From Bartonella ancashensis (lineage in GTDB: Bacteria; Pseudomonadota; Alphaproteobacteria; Rhizobiales; Rhizobiaceae): DNA of 64,000 nucleotides. A program made the position numbers and the translations under genes. The notes beneath the pieces are model-generated. The model was not told the origin of the DNA. It made no database searches and worked only from the letters and a program-made list of their open reading frames with translations. Below are positions 1-10,252 of the stretch, piece after piece (position 1 is the first letter of the stretch; the number at the start of each line of letters is the position of its first letter). Where the stretch lies: assembly GCF_001281405.1 (NCBI RefSeq), contig NZ_CP010401.1:458001-522000 (forward strand), written 5' to 3'.

Positions 1-1290
1 GGAATATGTGACACTAAACAAACTTGCCAACGTTGCCACATAAGGTGCAACCTGATCTAGCCATGATTCCATGTGGGTCTCAACAGCTTCAGCAAAAAAC
101 ATTTCTTTTGATAAAAAACCATTCAGCAAAGGAACACCTGCCATTGCTGCACTTGCAACTAGGGCAAGAGTCCCTGTAATAGGCATATAATGAAAAAGGC
201 CTGTTAATTTACGCATATCACGTGTGCCTGTTTCATGATCGATGATACCTGCGGCCATAAATAAAGAAGCTTTAAAGGTCGCATGATTGGCCATATGAAA
301 AATTGCTGCAACACATGCAAGTGGACTACCAAGACTCAAAAGTGTTGTAATCAAACCAAGATGACTAATAGTCGAATAGGCAAGCAAACCCTTTAAATCA
401 TGCTGAAACATTGAAAAATATGCTCCGATTAATAATGTCGTCAATCCAGCAAAACCAACGAGAAAAAACCAAGATTCTGTCCCTGATAAAACTGGCCATA
501 AACGAACAAGTAAGAATAAACCTGCTTTAACCATTGTTGCTGAATGAAGATAAGACGATACAGGTGTTGGAGCAGCCATTGCATTAGGAAGCCAAAAATG
601 AAAAGGAAACTGTGCACTTTTGGTTAATCCTCCTAACAAAACACAAATAAGCACTGCATTATAAAGGGGATGGGATCGTATCAAATCTCCAGATTGTAGA
701 ATTATATCTAAATCAAAACTTTCAACGATATGACCTATGAGCAAAACACCAATAAAGAGTGCGAAACCGCCAAAGCCTGTAATAGTTAAGGCCATACGTG
801 CTCCCTCTCGAGCACTAGCATTATGATACCAATAACCGATCAATAAAAAGGAAAAAACACTTGTCAATTCCCAGAAAATTACTAAAAAACAAGATTTCCA
901 GATAGGACTATTCCTGTCATCGACCCCATAAAGGCAAGAAAAAAGAAAAAATCGAGGAACTGGATCTGCTGGATCCATATAGTAGCGCGCGTAAACAACA
1001 ACAAGTAACCCTATACCCGTAATCAAAAGACAAAAAAGCCATGACAAACCGTCCATGCGCAAAGTCATGTCAACGCCCCATTCTGGAAGCCAGGGAATAT
1101 TCAAACGAGCCACATTATTTCCGCGAACAGCCGGATAAAGCATGATCGTAAAAAGGAGACTAAAAAGTGCAATAGCTCCTGCAAACCACGCTTCATTATT
1201 CTTAGCTGTTGAACGAAAAAAGCCAATGATAACACTTCCTCCAAAGGGAAGCAAAATCAGCAATATCAACATTGCTCCCTGTGTTGCCAT
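1..1290 (-). CDS. mrpA: Na+/H+ (K+/H+) antiporter subunit A, MrpA/PhaA (partial, internally frameshifted)
   Basis: Large membrane subunit of the multi-subunit Mrp/Pha cation/proton antiporter, related to NADH dehydrogenase antiporter-like subunits. The frame is open from the ATG at 1290 to the left edge, giving the first 430 residues of a protein usually of 800 or more. Conserved antiporter motifs are readable: FWELTS, LTKSAQFPFHFWLP, PTPVSSYLHSATMVKAG and the loop FHMANHATFKA. Between about 951 and 884 the open frame reads as unrelated residues, while the neighbouring frame gives the family sequence FLAFMGSMTGIVLSGNL. Two bases appear to be missing in the first T-rich tract and one in the second, so the frame is restored but about 20 residues of a membrane helix are scrambled. 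Other Mrp subunits would lie beyond the left edge. Family assignment is firm; whether the product works is not known. Confidence 0.85.
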   Translation of the reverse strand, partial: MATQGAMLILLILLPFGGSVIIGFFRSTAKNNEAWFAGAIALFSLLFTIMLYPAVRGNNVARLNIPWLPEWGVDMTLRMDGLSWLFCLLITGIGLLVVVYARYYMDPADPVPRFFLFSCLYGVDDRNSPIWKSCFLVIFWELTSVFSFLLIGYWYHNASAREGARMALTITGFGGFALFIGVLLIGHIVESFDLDIILQSGDLIRSHPLYNAVLICVLLGGLTKSAQFPFHFWLPNAMAAPTPVSSYLHSATMVKAGLFLLVRLWPVLSGTESWFFLVGFAGLTTLLIGAYFSMFQHDLKGLLAYSTISHLGLITTLLSLGSPLACVAAIFHMANHATFKASLFMAAGIIDHETGTRDMRKLTGLFHYMPITGTLALVASAAMAGVPLLNGFLSKEMFFAEAVETHMESWLDQVAPYVATLASLFSVTYS

Positions 1291-1908
1291 TCCTCAAACT
1301 CCATATTTGACTTCAAAGGTACGGTCGTTGAAAAATAAAACGTAAAACACAGCACCGTATCCTATATCTTTGTATCCTTACAATAATAAGATTTAAATAA
1401 AACTTAAAAACACCGTAACCCTCAACAAAATAACCACTTTCATAAAAAAATGATCCTATGCACAATGATTAAGGTTTTCTATTCTCTACTTGCCTCTTAG
1501 TCTTTTAATGATAGTTAAAACCTTTCATAAGTAGTATTATTTTAATGAATATAAATTCTCTCCATAAAATGAGAGATTTCGTCTACTTTCAGCGGAAAAA
1601 ATATCTACATTTATTGAGGTAGTTGTTGATACTGCTCTGAGCACTAGAAAGTTCTTTGTCGTAAGAACTATAACTATCATCTCCATAATTTTAAAATGAT
1701 CAAATATTCCATATTTTACTACAATTTCTAAAGCCTTATTCTTGTTGAATTAAGATAAAACAATAAAAATAAAACATGACTACAAAATTTGTCTTTTACC
1801 AAATGGCAAATAGATTCTTTTTGAGAACTTTTCTTCTTGAGATATTATGTTTCTATCACTACTAAACAATAATGTTGATATGAAGCTTTTCCAAAGAATG
1901 GATTAACA
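1291..1908. other. Intergenic region between divergent mrpA and nspC
   Basis: AT-rich spacer of about 620 bases between two divergent genes, so it should hold promoters for both. A short imperfect hairpin (AATTCTCT...AGAGATTT, near 1553-1580) is visible but has no U tract. I see no RNA gene, repeat or plausible coding frame. Confidence 0.5.
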
Positions 1909-3006
1909 ATGATCAAAACTCCTTATTATCTCATAGATAAATCCAAATTGATCAAAAATATGGAAATTATCGTTCGTTTACGAGAAATGTCAGGAGCCAA
2001 AATTTTGCTTGCTCTAAAATGTTTTGCAACATGGAGTCTTTTTGATTTTATGTCAAAATATATGGATGGAACAACATCATCGTCTCTTTATGAATTACGT
2101 TTGGGCAAAGAAAAATTCAGCAAAGAAACTCATGCTTACTCCGTTGCTTGGGCAGATCATGAAATAGATGAAGCATGTCATTATGCAGATAAGATAATTT
2201 TTAACTCAATTCAGCAACTTTTGCATTTTTCTGATGCAACACAAAAGATTCCACGTGGTCTAAGACTAAACCCAGGGATAAGTGCATCAAACTTTGATCT
2301 TGCAAATCCCTCACGTCCTTTCAGTCGTTTAGGTGAAACAAATCAAGATGCCATAGAAGAAATCTTACCTTTCATTAATGGGTTAATGATCCACAATAAT
2401 TGTGAAAACGCTGATTTTAACCTTTTCAATCAAATGTTAGATCATATTGAAGAAAAATTTAAAAAACTATTTTTTTCAGTTGATTGGGTCAGCCTTGGTG
2501 GTGGAATCCACTTTACAGCCCCTAATTATCCTCTACATGCATTTGCAGAACGCTTAAAGCGTTTTTCCGAAACTTATAACGTCACTATTTTTTTAGAACC
2601 AGGAGAGGCTGCAATTACAGAAAGCACAACATTAGAGGTGAGTGTTCTCGACACAATGTATAACGAAAAAAAGATAGCTATCGTCGATAGTTCAACAGAA
2701 GCCCATATGCTTGATCTGCTGATTTATCAGGAAAGTGCAAAATTACAACCAAATCAAGGATCACATGAAATTATGATTTGTGGAAAATCTTGTCTTGCTG
2801 GCGATATTTTTGGAACATTCCAATTTCCCCACTCTCTAAAAATAGGTGATAGACTATCTTTTCAAGATGCAGCAGGATACACAATGGTTAAGAAAAATTG
2901 GTTCAATGGTATCACAATGCCTAGTATTGTTATCAAAGAACTTGATGGAACTTTAACTCTGCAACGTCAATTCAGTTATAACGATTACCAAAGCAGTCTG
3001 TCGTGA
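1909..3006 (+). CDS. nspC: Carboxynorspermidine/carboxyspermidine decarboxylase
   Basis: PLP-dependent fold-III decarboxylase that removes the carboxyl group from carboxynorspermidine or carboxyspermidine, the last step of the alternative (S-adenosylmethionine-independent) polyamine route. It has 365 residues, close to the family norm. The alanine-racemase-type barrel is recognisable: the PLP lysine is in LALKCF (about Lys37), a glycine-rich phosphate-binding segment SLGGGIHF lies near 195, and EPGEA lies near 230. The C-terminal domain has CGKSCLAGD with the cysteine expected at the active site. The ATG at 1909 has only a weak upstream purine stretch (AATGGA). The next gene encodes the matching dehydrogenase, which makes the pathway call strong. 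Whether norspermidine or spermidine is the product cannot be read from sequence. Confidence 0.9.
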   Translation: MIKTPYYLIDKSKLIKNMEIIVRLREMSGAKILLALKCFATWSLFDFMSKYMDGTTSSSLYELRLGKEKFSKETHAYSVAWADHEIDEACHYADKIIFNSIQQLLHFSDATQKIPRGLRLNPGISASNFDLANPSRPFSRLGETNQDAIEEILPFINGLMIHNNCENADFNLFNQMLDHIEEKFKKLFFSVDWVSLGGGIHFTAPNYPLHAFAERLKRFSETYNVTIFLEPGEAAITESTTLEVSVLDTMYNEKKIAIVDSSTEAHMLDLLIYQESAKLQPNQGSHEIMICGKSCLAGDIFGTFQFPHSLKIGDRLSFQDAAGYTMVKKNWFNGITMPSIVIKELDGTLTLQRQFSYNDYQSSLS

Positions 3007-3059
3007 CAGACAATAAAAGTTATCATGCAGCAAGCAATACTAAAAGGAGAGAGACCTCA

Positions 3060-4298
3060 ATGAAGAAAAATGTTCTCATTATTGGTGCCGGGGGTGTCGC
3101 ACAAGTTATTGCACATAAATGTGCTAAAAACAATGATATTCTTGGTGAAATCCATATTGCTTCACGAACACTTTCAAAATGTGAGGCAATCATTACTTCC
3201 GTTAAAAATAAACAAGCAAGCAAAGTCGAAAAAACTATAAAAGGTCACGCACTTGATGCAATGAACATAACAGAAACTATACAACTTATTCGAAAGAATA
3301 GGTGTGAAATTGTTATCAATGTTGCTTCTCCTTTTACCAATATGTCTGTTCTCTCCGCCTGTATCGAAACTAAATGCGCCTATATTGATACCGCAATCCA
3401 CGAAGATCCCCTGAAAATTTGTGAAACGCCACCATGGTATGGAAATTACGAATGGCCACGACGCGAAGAATGCAAAAAAGCTGAAGTAACTGCCATTTTA
3501 GGAGCAGGTTTTGATCCTGGCGTAGTTAATTCTTATGCTGCATTCGCTCAGGATAATTATTTTGATACAATCTCTGATATCGATATTATTGACATTAACG
3601 CAGGAAATCACGGACGTTGGTTTGCTACAAACTTCGATCCAGAAACAAATTTTAGAGAGTTTACAGGGCAGGTATGGTCATGGCAAAATAGAAAATGGGT
3701 TTCTAACAAAATGTTTGAAATTAGTCATGAATGGGATCTTCCTGTCGTTGGTAAACAGAAAGCTTATATGACAGGGCATGACGAGATACATTCGCTATCT
3801 AAAAATCTCAACGTTCCAAATATTCGATTCTGGATGGGATTTGGCGAACGATACATCACTGTTTTTACGGTCCTAAAAAATCTTGGTCTTCTCTCTGAGC
3901 AACCTATTAAAACCGCAGAAGGTCAAGAAGTTGTTCCTTTAAAAGTTACAAAAGCTGTTTTACCTGATCCAGCCTCTTTAGCACCAGACTACACTGGAAA
4001 AACTTGCATTGGCGATCTTATTAAAGGCAATAAAGACGGAAATATGAGGGAGATTTTTATCTATAATATTACCGATCACAAGCAGGCCTTTAATGAAACC
4101 GGTGCACAGGGAATATCTTACACGGCTGGTGTACCAGCTGTCGCCGCTGCCCTTCTCATTGCTACCGGAGAATGGGATATTAAAACGATGGCAAATGTGG
4201 AAGAATTACCACCTCGCCCTTTCCTTAAATATCTTGACAGCATGGGGCTATCAACTCATGTGAGAGAAGCAGGAAAAGACAAAAAATTAGAATTCTAA
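3060..4298 (+). CDS. Carboxynorspermidine/carboxyspermidine dehydrogenase (saccharopine dehydrogenase family)
   Basis: NADPH-dependent enzyme expected to condense aspartate semialdehyde with a diamine (putrescine or diaminopropane) to a carboxy-polyamine, which the upstream decarboxylase finishes. The Rossmann motif IIGAGGVAQVIAHK is at the N terminus, followed by the catalytic-domain segments VINVASPFTN and GAGFDPGVVNSYAA typical of the lys1-like family. I place the start at the ATG at 3060 because AAGGAG at 3044-3049 sits 10 bases before it and the protein then begins directly with the nucleotide-binding fold; the open frame also reaches back to a GTG at 3003 that overlaps the nspC stop. 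The protein has 412 residues. It is often labelled saccharopine dehydrogenase, but pairing with nspC argues for polyamine synthesis. Confidence 0.88.
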   Translation: MKKNVLIIGAGGVAQVIAHKCAKNNDILGEIHIASRTLSKCEAIITSVKNKQASKVEKTIKGHALDAMNITETIQLIRKNRCEIVINVASPFTNMSVLSACIETKCAYIDTAIHEDPLKICETPPWYGNYEWPRREECKKAEVTAILGAGFDPGVVNSYAAFAQDNYFDTISDIDIIDINAGNHGRWFATNFDPETNFREFTGQVWSWQNRKWVSNKMFEISHEWDLPVVGKQKAYMTGHDEIHSLSKNLNVPNIRFWMGFGERYITVFTVLKNLGLLSEQPIKTAEGQEVVPLKVTKAVLPDPASLAPDYTGKTCIGDLIKGNKDGNMREIFIYNITDHKQAFNETGAQGISYTAGVPAVAAALLIATGEWDIKTMANVEELPPRPFLKYLDSMGLSTHVREAGKDKKLEF

Positions 4299-4316
4299 CT
4301 TTACTACATGAAAAAT

Positions 4317-4350
4317 AACAGGATTACCTTTTCAAGTAGGTAATCCTGTT
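4317..4350 (-). terminator. Rho-independent terminator of the mdh-suc-lpdA operon
   Basis: A perfect 13-bp stem (AACAGGATTACCT, 4317-4329, with AGGTAATCCTGTT, 4338-4350) closes an 8-base loop. On the minus strand it is followed by ATTTTTC, so it best serves the leftward operon ending with lpdA. The plus-strand transcript of the polyamine operon would meet the same hairpin but without a good U tract. Confidence 0.85.
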
Positions 4351-4436
4351 GATCTATTGCTCTTAACAAGAAGGCTGAACTTTTTAGACGGTTCCCTTAA
4401 AATAATACTCCGCACAGCTTCGTGTAACCACCTAAT

Positions 4437-5843
4437 TTAAATGTGAAGAGGCTTGGAAAAAGCTGCCAAAGCTGCTTCCCGTACAGCTTCCGACAAAGTA
4501 GGATGAGCATGGCAACAACGGCCCAAATCTTCTGATGAACCACCGAATTCCATTAAAACAGCAATTTCATGGATCATCTCTCCAGCACCAAACCCAAGAA
4601 TATGTCCACCTAAAACACGATCTGTTTCCTTATCTGCAAGAATTTTAATAAATCCACTACTCTTTTGCATTGCACGTGCGCGCCCATTAGCCATGAATGG
4701 AAATTTGCCGACATTATAGAGAATACCAGCGGCCTTAAGTTCTTCTTCTGTTTTTCCTACACTAGCAACCTCTGGCTGCGTGTAAACAACACTAGGAATA
4801 ACTTCAAAGTTAACATGTCCTTTCTGACCAGCTAAAATTTCAGCTACAGCTACACCCTCTTCTTCAGCTTTATGGGCTAACATTGGATCTTTAATAACGT
4901 CACCGATCGCATAAATATTTGGAATATTAGTCTGCCAGCTCGTATTAACTGCGATAAAACCACGTTCATCCAGTTGAATACCAATTTCTGCAAGACCAAG
5001 ATCGTTTGTATAAGGACGACGCCCCGTGGCAATTAAAACAACATCAGCTTCTAAAGTTTCACTCAAACCACCTTTAACAGCTTCAAAAACGACTTGAGCA
5101 CCAGAAGCAGAATGTGTGACTGCTGTCACTTTAGCACCAAGTTTATATTCAATACCTTGACTTTCCATCAATTTTTGAAATTGCCGTGAAACTTCACCAT
5201 CTATTGATCCCAATACTTTATCAAGAAACTCAACAACCGTGACTTGTGTTCCCAGACGACTCCATACCGAACCAAGCTCCGAACCGATAACACCAGCACC
5301 AATCACAACCATACGTTTTGGAACTTTTTCAAGGGATAAAGCTCCCGTAGAAGATACAATTATCTTCTCATCTATTTCTACATCTATGCCTGGAATAGTT
5401 GCAATATCTGAACCTGTTGCAATGACAATGTTTCTTGCTTCAATAACTTGTTGATTACCATCCTTAGCTACAACTTCAACTCGATTTGTCCCCGAGATCT
5501 TAGCCATACCCAAAAAGACATCGATTTTATTTTTCTTCATTAGAAAAGAAATACCACTTGTATTGGCTGTCACAACGGACCTTTTATGCGCCATCATCTT
5601 TTCAAGGTTTAGCTCAGGCTTAGAAATAGAGATCCCAAGTGTCTCGAAGCCATGCTGTGCTTCAGCAAATACTTCTGAAGCATATAACAACGCCTTGGAA
5701 GGAATACAACCAACATTAAGACATGTTCCCCCCAATGCTGCACGTTTTTCCACGATAGCAGTTTTTAAACCTAATTGCGCTGCTTTAATCGCTGCAACAT
5801 AACCTCCTGGACCTGCCCCTATCACAACAACATCATAAGACAT
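4437..5843 (-). CDS. lpdA: Dihydrolipoyl dehydrogenase (E3)
   Basis: Flavoprotein that reoxidises the dihydrolipoyl groups of the 2-oxoglutarate dehydrogenase complex and passes electrons to NAD+. It has 468 residues, the usual length. The FAD motif GAGPGGYVAA is near residue 10. The redox disulfide is Cys41/Cys46 in GGTCLNVGCIPSK. An NAD-binding GAGVIGSELG segment is in the middle, and the C-terminal active-site dyad is in HAHPTLSE (His447, Glu452). The start has AAAGGA just upstream. It is the last gene of the TCA operon, 30 bases after sucB, which supports a dedicated role with SucA and SucB, although E3 can be shared with other complexes. Confidence 0.97.
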   Translation of the reverse strand: MSYDVVVIGAGPGGYVAAIKAAQLGLKTAIVEKRAALGGTCLNVGCIPSKALLYASEVFAEAQHGFETLGISISKPELNLEKMMAHKRSVVTANTSGISFLMKKNKIDVFLGMAKISGTNRVEVVAKDGNQQVIEARNIVIATGSDIATIPGIDVEIDEKIIVSSTGALSLEKVPKRMVVIGAGVIGSELGSVWSRLGTQVTVVEFLDKVLGSIDGEVSRQFQKLMESQGIEYKLGAKVTAVTHSASGAQVVFEAVKGGLSETLEADVVLIATGRRPYTNDLGLAEIGIQLDERGFIAVNTSWQTNIPNIYAIGDVIKDPMLAHKAEEEGVAVAEILAGQKGHVNFEVIPSVVYTQPEVASVGKTEEELKAAGILYNVGKFPFMANGRARAMQKSSGFIKILADKETDRVLGGHILGFGAGEMIHEIAVLMEFGGSSEDLGRCCHAHPTLSEAVREAALAAFSKPLHI

Positions 5844-5873
5844 TGGCTTTTCCTTTCATACCGAAACCGTATT

Positions 5874-7076
5874 TTACAGATCAAGAACAAGGCGTTCTGG
5901 ATCCTCCAAACTCTCCTTAACACGTACAAGAAAAGTGACAGCTTCCTGCCCATCGACAATGCGGTGATCGTAAGAAAGTGCCAAATACATCATTGGACGA
6001 ATGACAATCTGTCCCCCAACAACTACTGCGCGCTCTTTAATTGCATGCATTCCTAAAATACCAGACTGCGGTGCATTCAAAATTGGTGTCGACATCAAAG
6101 ACCCGTAAACACCACCATTTGTAATAGTAAATGTTCCGCCTTGCATATCTGTTACAGCTAATTTTCCATCACGAGCCAAACGCCCTAAACGGCCAATTTC
6201 TTTTTCAATTTCTGCAATTGACATCTGATCTGCATCACGAACAACTGGAACTACAAGCCCCTTATCTGTCCCAACAGCTATTCCAGCATTGACATAATTT
6301 TTATAAATAATATCTGTTCCATCAATTTCTGCATTAACAGCAGGAAGTTCCTTTAATGCATGACAAACAGCTTTCGTGAAAAAACCCATGAAACCAAGCT
6401 TAACAGCATGCTTTTTTTCAAAGATATCCTTATAACGTTTGCGCAAATCCATAACAGCAGACATGTCAACTTCATTAAATGTAGTTAACATCGCAGCTGT
6501 ATTTTGTGCATCCTTAAGACGACGTGCTATCGTCTGACGCAACTTCGTCATACGAACCCGTTCTTCACGTACTCCATCAACAGATACAGTTGTAGGAATA
6601 GACACAGAAGTATCCTTTGTTTTTCCCCGTACTAGCGCACCAAGAACATTTTCTTTAAGAATTTGTCCCCGTTTTCCAGAACCCACAATATCGCTTTTTT
6701 TCAAATCATTTTCAACCATTAGCTTTGCTGCTGCAGGAGAGGGAGGCATTGAATTTTCTGAAAGCACCGAAGTTGATGCAGAAAGCATCCCCAATTTAGC
6801 CCCAGAAGGAGCAGACGGTGCTAATGATGGAGATGCAGCCCCAGCTTCAACCAATCCCAGAAGAGCTTTGAGCTCAACTGTATCACCTTCTTTTGCAACA
6901 ATTTCAGATAATTTTCCCGCAACAGGAGAGGGAACTTCAACTGTCACTTTATCAGTTTCTAGTTCAACTAAAGCCTCATCCACAGCTACGGTCTCGCCAC
7001 ACTGTTTAAACCATTTGCCAACGGTTGCCTCAGTAACCGATTCGCCCAAAAGAGGAACACGAATTTCAGTAGCCAT
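5874..7076 (-). CDS. sucB: 2-oxoglutarate dehydrogenase E2, dihydrolipoyl succinyltransferase
   Basis: Core subunit of the 2-oxoglutarate dehydrogenase complex; transfers the succinyl group to CoA. Three parts are visible in 400 residues. The N-terminal lipoyl domain has its modified lysine at Lys43 in [10 protein letters not shown] Pro/Ala/Ser-rich linker leads to a peripheral-subunit-binding domain near 112-147. The C-terminal catalytic domain ends with the active-site motif HRIVDG (His371, Asp375). There is a single lipoyl domain, as usual for SucB. It lies 35 bases downstream of sucA and 30 bases before lpdA, so E1, E2 and E3 are consecutive. Confidence 0.97.
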   Translation of the reverse strand: MATEIRVPLLGESVTEATVGKWFKQCGETVAVDEALVELETDKVTVEVPSPVAGKLSEIVAKEGDTVELKALLGLVEAGAASPSLAPSAPSGAKLGMLSASTSVLSENSMPPSPAAAKLMVENDLKKSDIVGSGKRGQILKENVLGALVRGKTKDTSVSIPTTVSVDGVREERVRMTKLRQTIARRLKDAQNTAAMLTTFNEVDMSAVMDLRKRYKDIFEKKHAVKLGFMGFFTKAVCHALKELPAVNAEIDGTDIIYKNYVNAGIAVGTDKGLVVPVVRDADQMSIAEIEKEIGRLGRLARDGKLAVTDMQGGTFTITNGGVYGSLMSTPILNAPQSGILGMHAIKERAVVVGGQIVIRPMMYLALSYDHRIVDGQEAVTFLVRVKESLEDPERLVLDL

Positions 7077-7111
7077 AATATTTTTCCATATACGTCAGAG
7101 TAACAATTAAC

Positions 7112-10100
7112 TTAAGAACCCAACGCGCTCTCAAGAAACGCGGCAAGTTGTTCGAGATGTTTAGACACAAGTCCAACTGCTGGTGATGCACTTGCAGGAC
7201 GTCCTGCATAACGTGCACGGGAATATTTTGCATGAATATGAGTTAAAACCCATTCCAAATAAGGCTCAACAAAAGACCAAGCCCCCATATTCTTAGGCTC
7301 TTCTTGACACCAAACTATTTCTGCCTTTAAGAAGCGAGAAAGCACATTAACCAAAGCTTTCGCAGGGAAAGGATAAAGCTGCTCGATACGAAGCAGATAA
7401 ATATCATTAATCCCTCTTTTTTCGCGCTCTTCACAAAGATCATAGTAAACCTTCCCCGTACAGATAACAACACGGCGAATTTTACTATCTTTTTGTAATG
7501 TAATCGCAGAATCTTTGGAAAATTCTGCATCATCAAGCAATAAACGATTAAAATCTGTTCCCAATCCCATATCATTTAAAGAAGAAACAGCTTTCTTATG
7601 ACGTAAAAGTGATTTTGGTGTCATTAAAATCAACGGTTTTCTAAAAGGACGCCTAATTTGTCGACGTAAAATGTGAAAATAATTCGCGGGAGTCGTACAA
7701 TAAGCAACCTGCATATTATCTTCTGCACAAAGTTGAAGATAACGCTCCAAACGCGCTGAGGAATGCTCTGGCCCTTGTCCTTCAAAACCATGCGGTAATA
7801 AACATACAAGACCAGACATGCGAAGCCATTTACGTTCTGCAGATGAAATAAATTGATCAAAAATAACCTGAGCACCATTAGCAAAATCACCAAATTGTGC
7901 TTCCCAAAGTGTTAAGCTATGGGGCTCAGCAAGTGAATAACCATATTCAAAACCAAGAACAGCTTCTTCGGAAAGCATAGAATTCACAGCCTCGTAAATG
8001 GCTTGTCCTTCTTGCAGGTTATTTAAGGGGACAAAACGAGCTTCACTTTCTTGATCATAAAGAACTGAATGACGCTGAGAAAAGGTTCCACGCTCAACAT
8101 CTTCACCAGAAAGACGCACAGGGACACCCTCCAAACAAAGTGAACCAAAAGCCAATGCTTCAGCCGTTGCCCAGTCAAATCCTTCCCCAGTTTCAAACAT
8201 TCGAGCACGATTACTTAAAAAACGTTGAACTGTTTTATGAACGTGAAAATCTGATGGAATTTTAACCAAACCCTGTCCGATTTTCTTTAAAACACTTAAT
8301 TCTACACCTGTTATCTCGGTATGCTGTTCATCAACATTATTAGCAGCTTTAAGACCCGTCCACTTTCCACCAAGCCAATCAGCTTTATCTACTTTATAAG
8401 AATTTCCAGCTTCAAATTCAACTTCCAGCTTATCGCACCATACTTTCTTCTTTTTCTCAATTTCTTCCGGACCAATTACTCCTTCCTTGGTTAATTGATC
8501 ACCATAAATCTGAACAACCGTTTTATGATTGCGGATTGCTTTATACATGAGAGGTTGCGTAAATGAAGGTTCATCGCCCTCATTATGCCCATAACGGCGA
8601 TAACAAAACATATCAATTACGACTGGCTTATGAAAAGTCTGACGAAACTCTGTTGCCATTTTTACGACAAAAACAACAGCTTCAGGATCATCCCCATTCA
8701 CATGAAAGACAGGAGCACTAATCATTTTTGCGACATCAGATGGATAAGACGAGGATCGTGATAAACAAGGATTCGTTGTGAACCCAATCTGATTATTAAT
8801 GATTATATGAATAGAACCAGCAACACAATATCCTTCTAAACCCGAAAGACCAAAAGTTTCTTGAAGAACTCCCTGTCCTGCAAACGCCGCATCACCATGA
8901 ATTAACAACGGAATTACTTTCGAACGTTCTGCCAATGGAATAGGCTTAGTACGTGTTGGTCCTGCAAGCTGATCCTGCTTAGCACGCGCTTTCCCAATAA
9001 CAACCGGATTCACAATTTCCAAATGTGAAGGATTGGATAAAAGTGACAAATGGACCATTTTACCGTCAAATTCACGATCCACAGACGCCCCTAAATGATA
9101 TTTTACATCACCGGAACCTTCAACGTCATCAGGTTTATAAGAGCCACCTTTAAATTCATGAAAAATAGCTCTATGTGATTTCGACAGAATCTGCGAAAGA
9201 ACATTTAGACGACCACGATGAGCCATTCCAATAATAACTTCTTGCACACCAAGAGAGCTGCCACATCTGATAAGTTTTTCGAGAGCAGGAATGAGCGCCT
9301 CACCACCATCAAGGCCAAAACGCTTTGCCCCCTTATATTTCTTATCCAGAAACTGTTCAAAACCTTCTGCTTCAACAAGTTTATCAAAAATAGCCCTTCT
9401 ATCTTCTTTGGAAAAGACGCTTTTTCTATCTGTTTTTTCAATACGCTCCTGGATCCAAGCTCTTTGCATAGGGTCAGAAATATGCATATATTCTACCCCG
9501 ATCGTTGAGAAATAAACACGATTAAGAATTTCAAGAATTTGAGGAATAGTTGCGTATTCTAGTCCCAGAACGTTATCAATAAAAATAGGTCGATCATAAT
9601 CACTAGGACCAAAGCCATAAGTCTTTGGGGATAGTTCTTCATAATCTTCTAATTTTTCTGCCCGTTGAAGTGGATCAAGATGTGCATGAAGATGTCCGTG
9701 AGTACGAAAAGCACGGATCATCATTAAAGCGTTAACTGAATCACGAGTTGCCTGGATAATATCTTGTTGGGAAGAAAGTGTCCCTTTCTCTTTCGATACA
9801 GCAGCAACCGTCGCTTTTTCTTTCAATTTATCATTGAAATGCTTTTCAAGAACAGGCCAATCACCATCTAAAGCAGAAACTAATTCTCCACTTTCCTTCA
9901 AAGGCCAATGATCACGCCGCCAAGATGCACCCGTAGCATTTTTGAAAACATCCTCTTTGTTATCCTCTACACTTTCAAAAAAAGAGCGCCATTCCAGATC
10001 AACACTAGAAGGATTTTTCTCATATTCGGCATAAAGCTGGCTTATGTAATTTGCATTTCCACCGTATAAAAACGATGTTTGAGCAAAAAGATCATTTATC

Positions 10101-10117
10101 TTATCTTGCTTCGCCAT
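7112..10117 (-). CDS. sucA: 2-oxoglutarate dehydrogenase E1 component
   Basis: Thiamine-diphosphate decarboxylase that starts the 2-oxoglutarate dehydrogenase reaction in the TCA cycle. At 1001 residues it has the expected length. The short N-terminal segment with FLYGGNANYI and the helical region EEYEKNP/EWRSFF binds E2 in this family. The catalytic centre is recognisable by MAHRGRLNVL, HGDAAFAGQGVLQE and GDDPEAV with the TPP/Mg2+ binding region, and the C-terminal half has SLTLWEAQFGDFANGAQ. The ATG at 10117 is preceded by AAAGGAT. It follows sucD after a 135-base spacer with no terminator, so co-transcription is likely, with a possible extra promoter there. Confidence 0.97.
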   Translation of the reverse strand: MAKQDKINDLFAQTSFLYGGNANYISQLYAEYEKNPSSVDLEWRSFFESVEDNKEDVFKNATGASWRRDHWPLKESGELVSALDGDWPVLEKHFNDKLKEKATVAAVSKEKGTLSSQQDIIQATRDSVNALMMIRAFRTHGHLHAHLDPLQRAEKLEDYEELSPKTYGFGPSDYDRPIFIDNVLGLEYATIPQILEILNRVYFSTIGVEYMHISDPMQRAWIQERIEKTDRKSVFSKEDRRAIFDKLVEAEGFEQFLDKKYKGAKRFGLDGGEALIPALEKLIRCGSSLGVQEVIIGMAHRGRLNVLSQILSKSHRAIFHEFKGGSYKPDDVEGSGDVKYHLGASVDREFDGKMVHLSLLSNPSHLEIVNPVVIGKARAKQDQLAGPTRTKPIPLAERSKVIPLLIHGDAAFAGQGVLQETFGLSGLEGYCVAGSIHIIINNQIGFTTNPCLSRSSSYPSDVAKMISAPVFHVNGDDPEAVVFVVKMATEFRQTFHKPVVIDMFCYRRYGHNEGDEPSFTQPLMYKAIRNHKTVVQIYGDQLTKEGVIGPEEIEKKKKVWCDKLEVEFEAGNSYKVDKADWLGGKWTGLKAANNVDEQHTEITGVELSVLKKIGQGLVKIPSDFHVHKTVQRFLSNRARMFETGEGFDWATAEALAFGSLCLEGVPVRLSGEDVERGTFSQRHSVLYDQESEARFVPLNNLQEGQAIYEAVNSMLSEEAVLGFEYGYSLAEPHSLTLWEAQFGDFANGAQVIFDQFISSAERKWLRMSGLVCLLPHGFEGQGPEHSSARLERYLQLCAEDNMQVAYCTTPANYFHILRRQIRRPFRKPLILMTPKSLLRHKKAVSSLNDMGLGTDFNRLLLDDAEFSKDSAITLQKDSKIRRVVICTGKVYYDLCEEREKRGINDIYLLRIEQLYPFPAKALVNVLSRFLKAEIVWCQEEPKNMGAWSFVEPYLEWVLTHIHAKYSRARYAGRPASASPAVGLVSKHLEQLAAFLESALGS

Positions 10118-10252
10118 ATATCCTTTCGGAACACATGCTCCGTCTCCCTGATGTACTCACACTATCTTTTAACAAAAACGTTAAAAAATCGAAGGGCTTC
10201 AACTCTATCATAAACTACTTAAAGGTGGGCTGGTAACCCTTAAATTATGTTT

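Noticed and set aside
7327..9515. Several long frames opposite or out of phase inside sucA
   Set aside because: They are mirror frames of a strongly coding gene with all family motifs on the minus strand.
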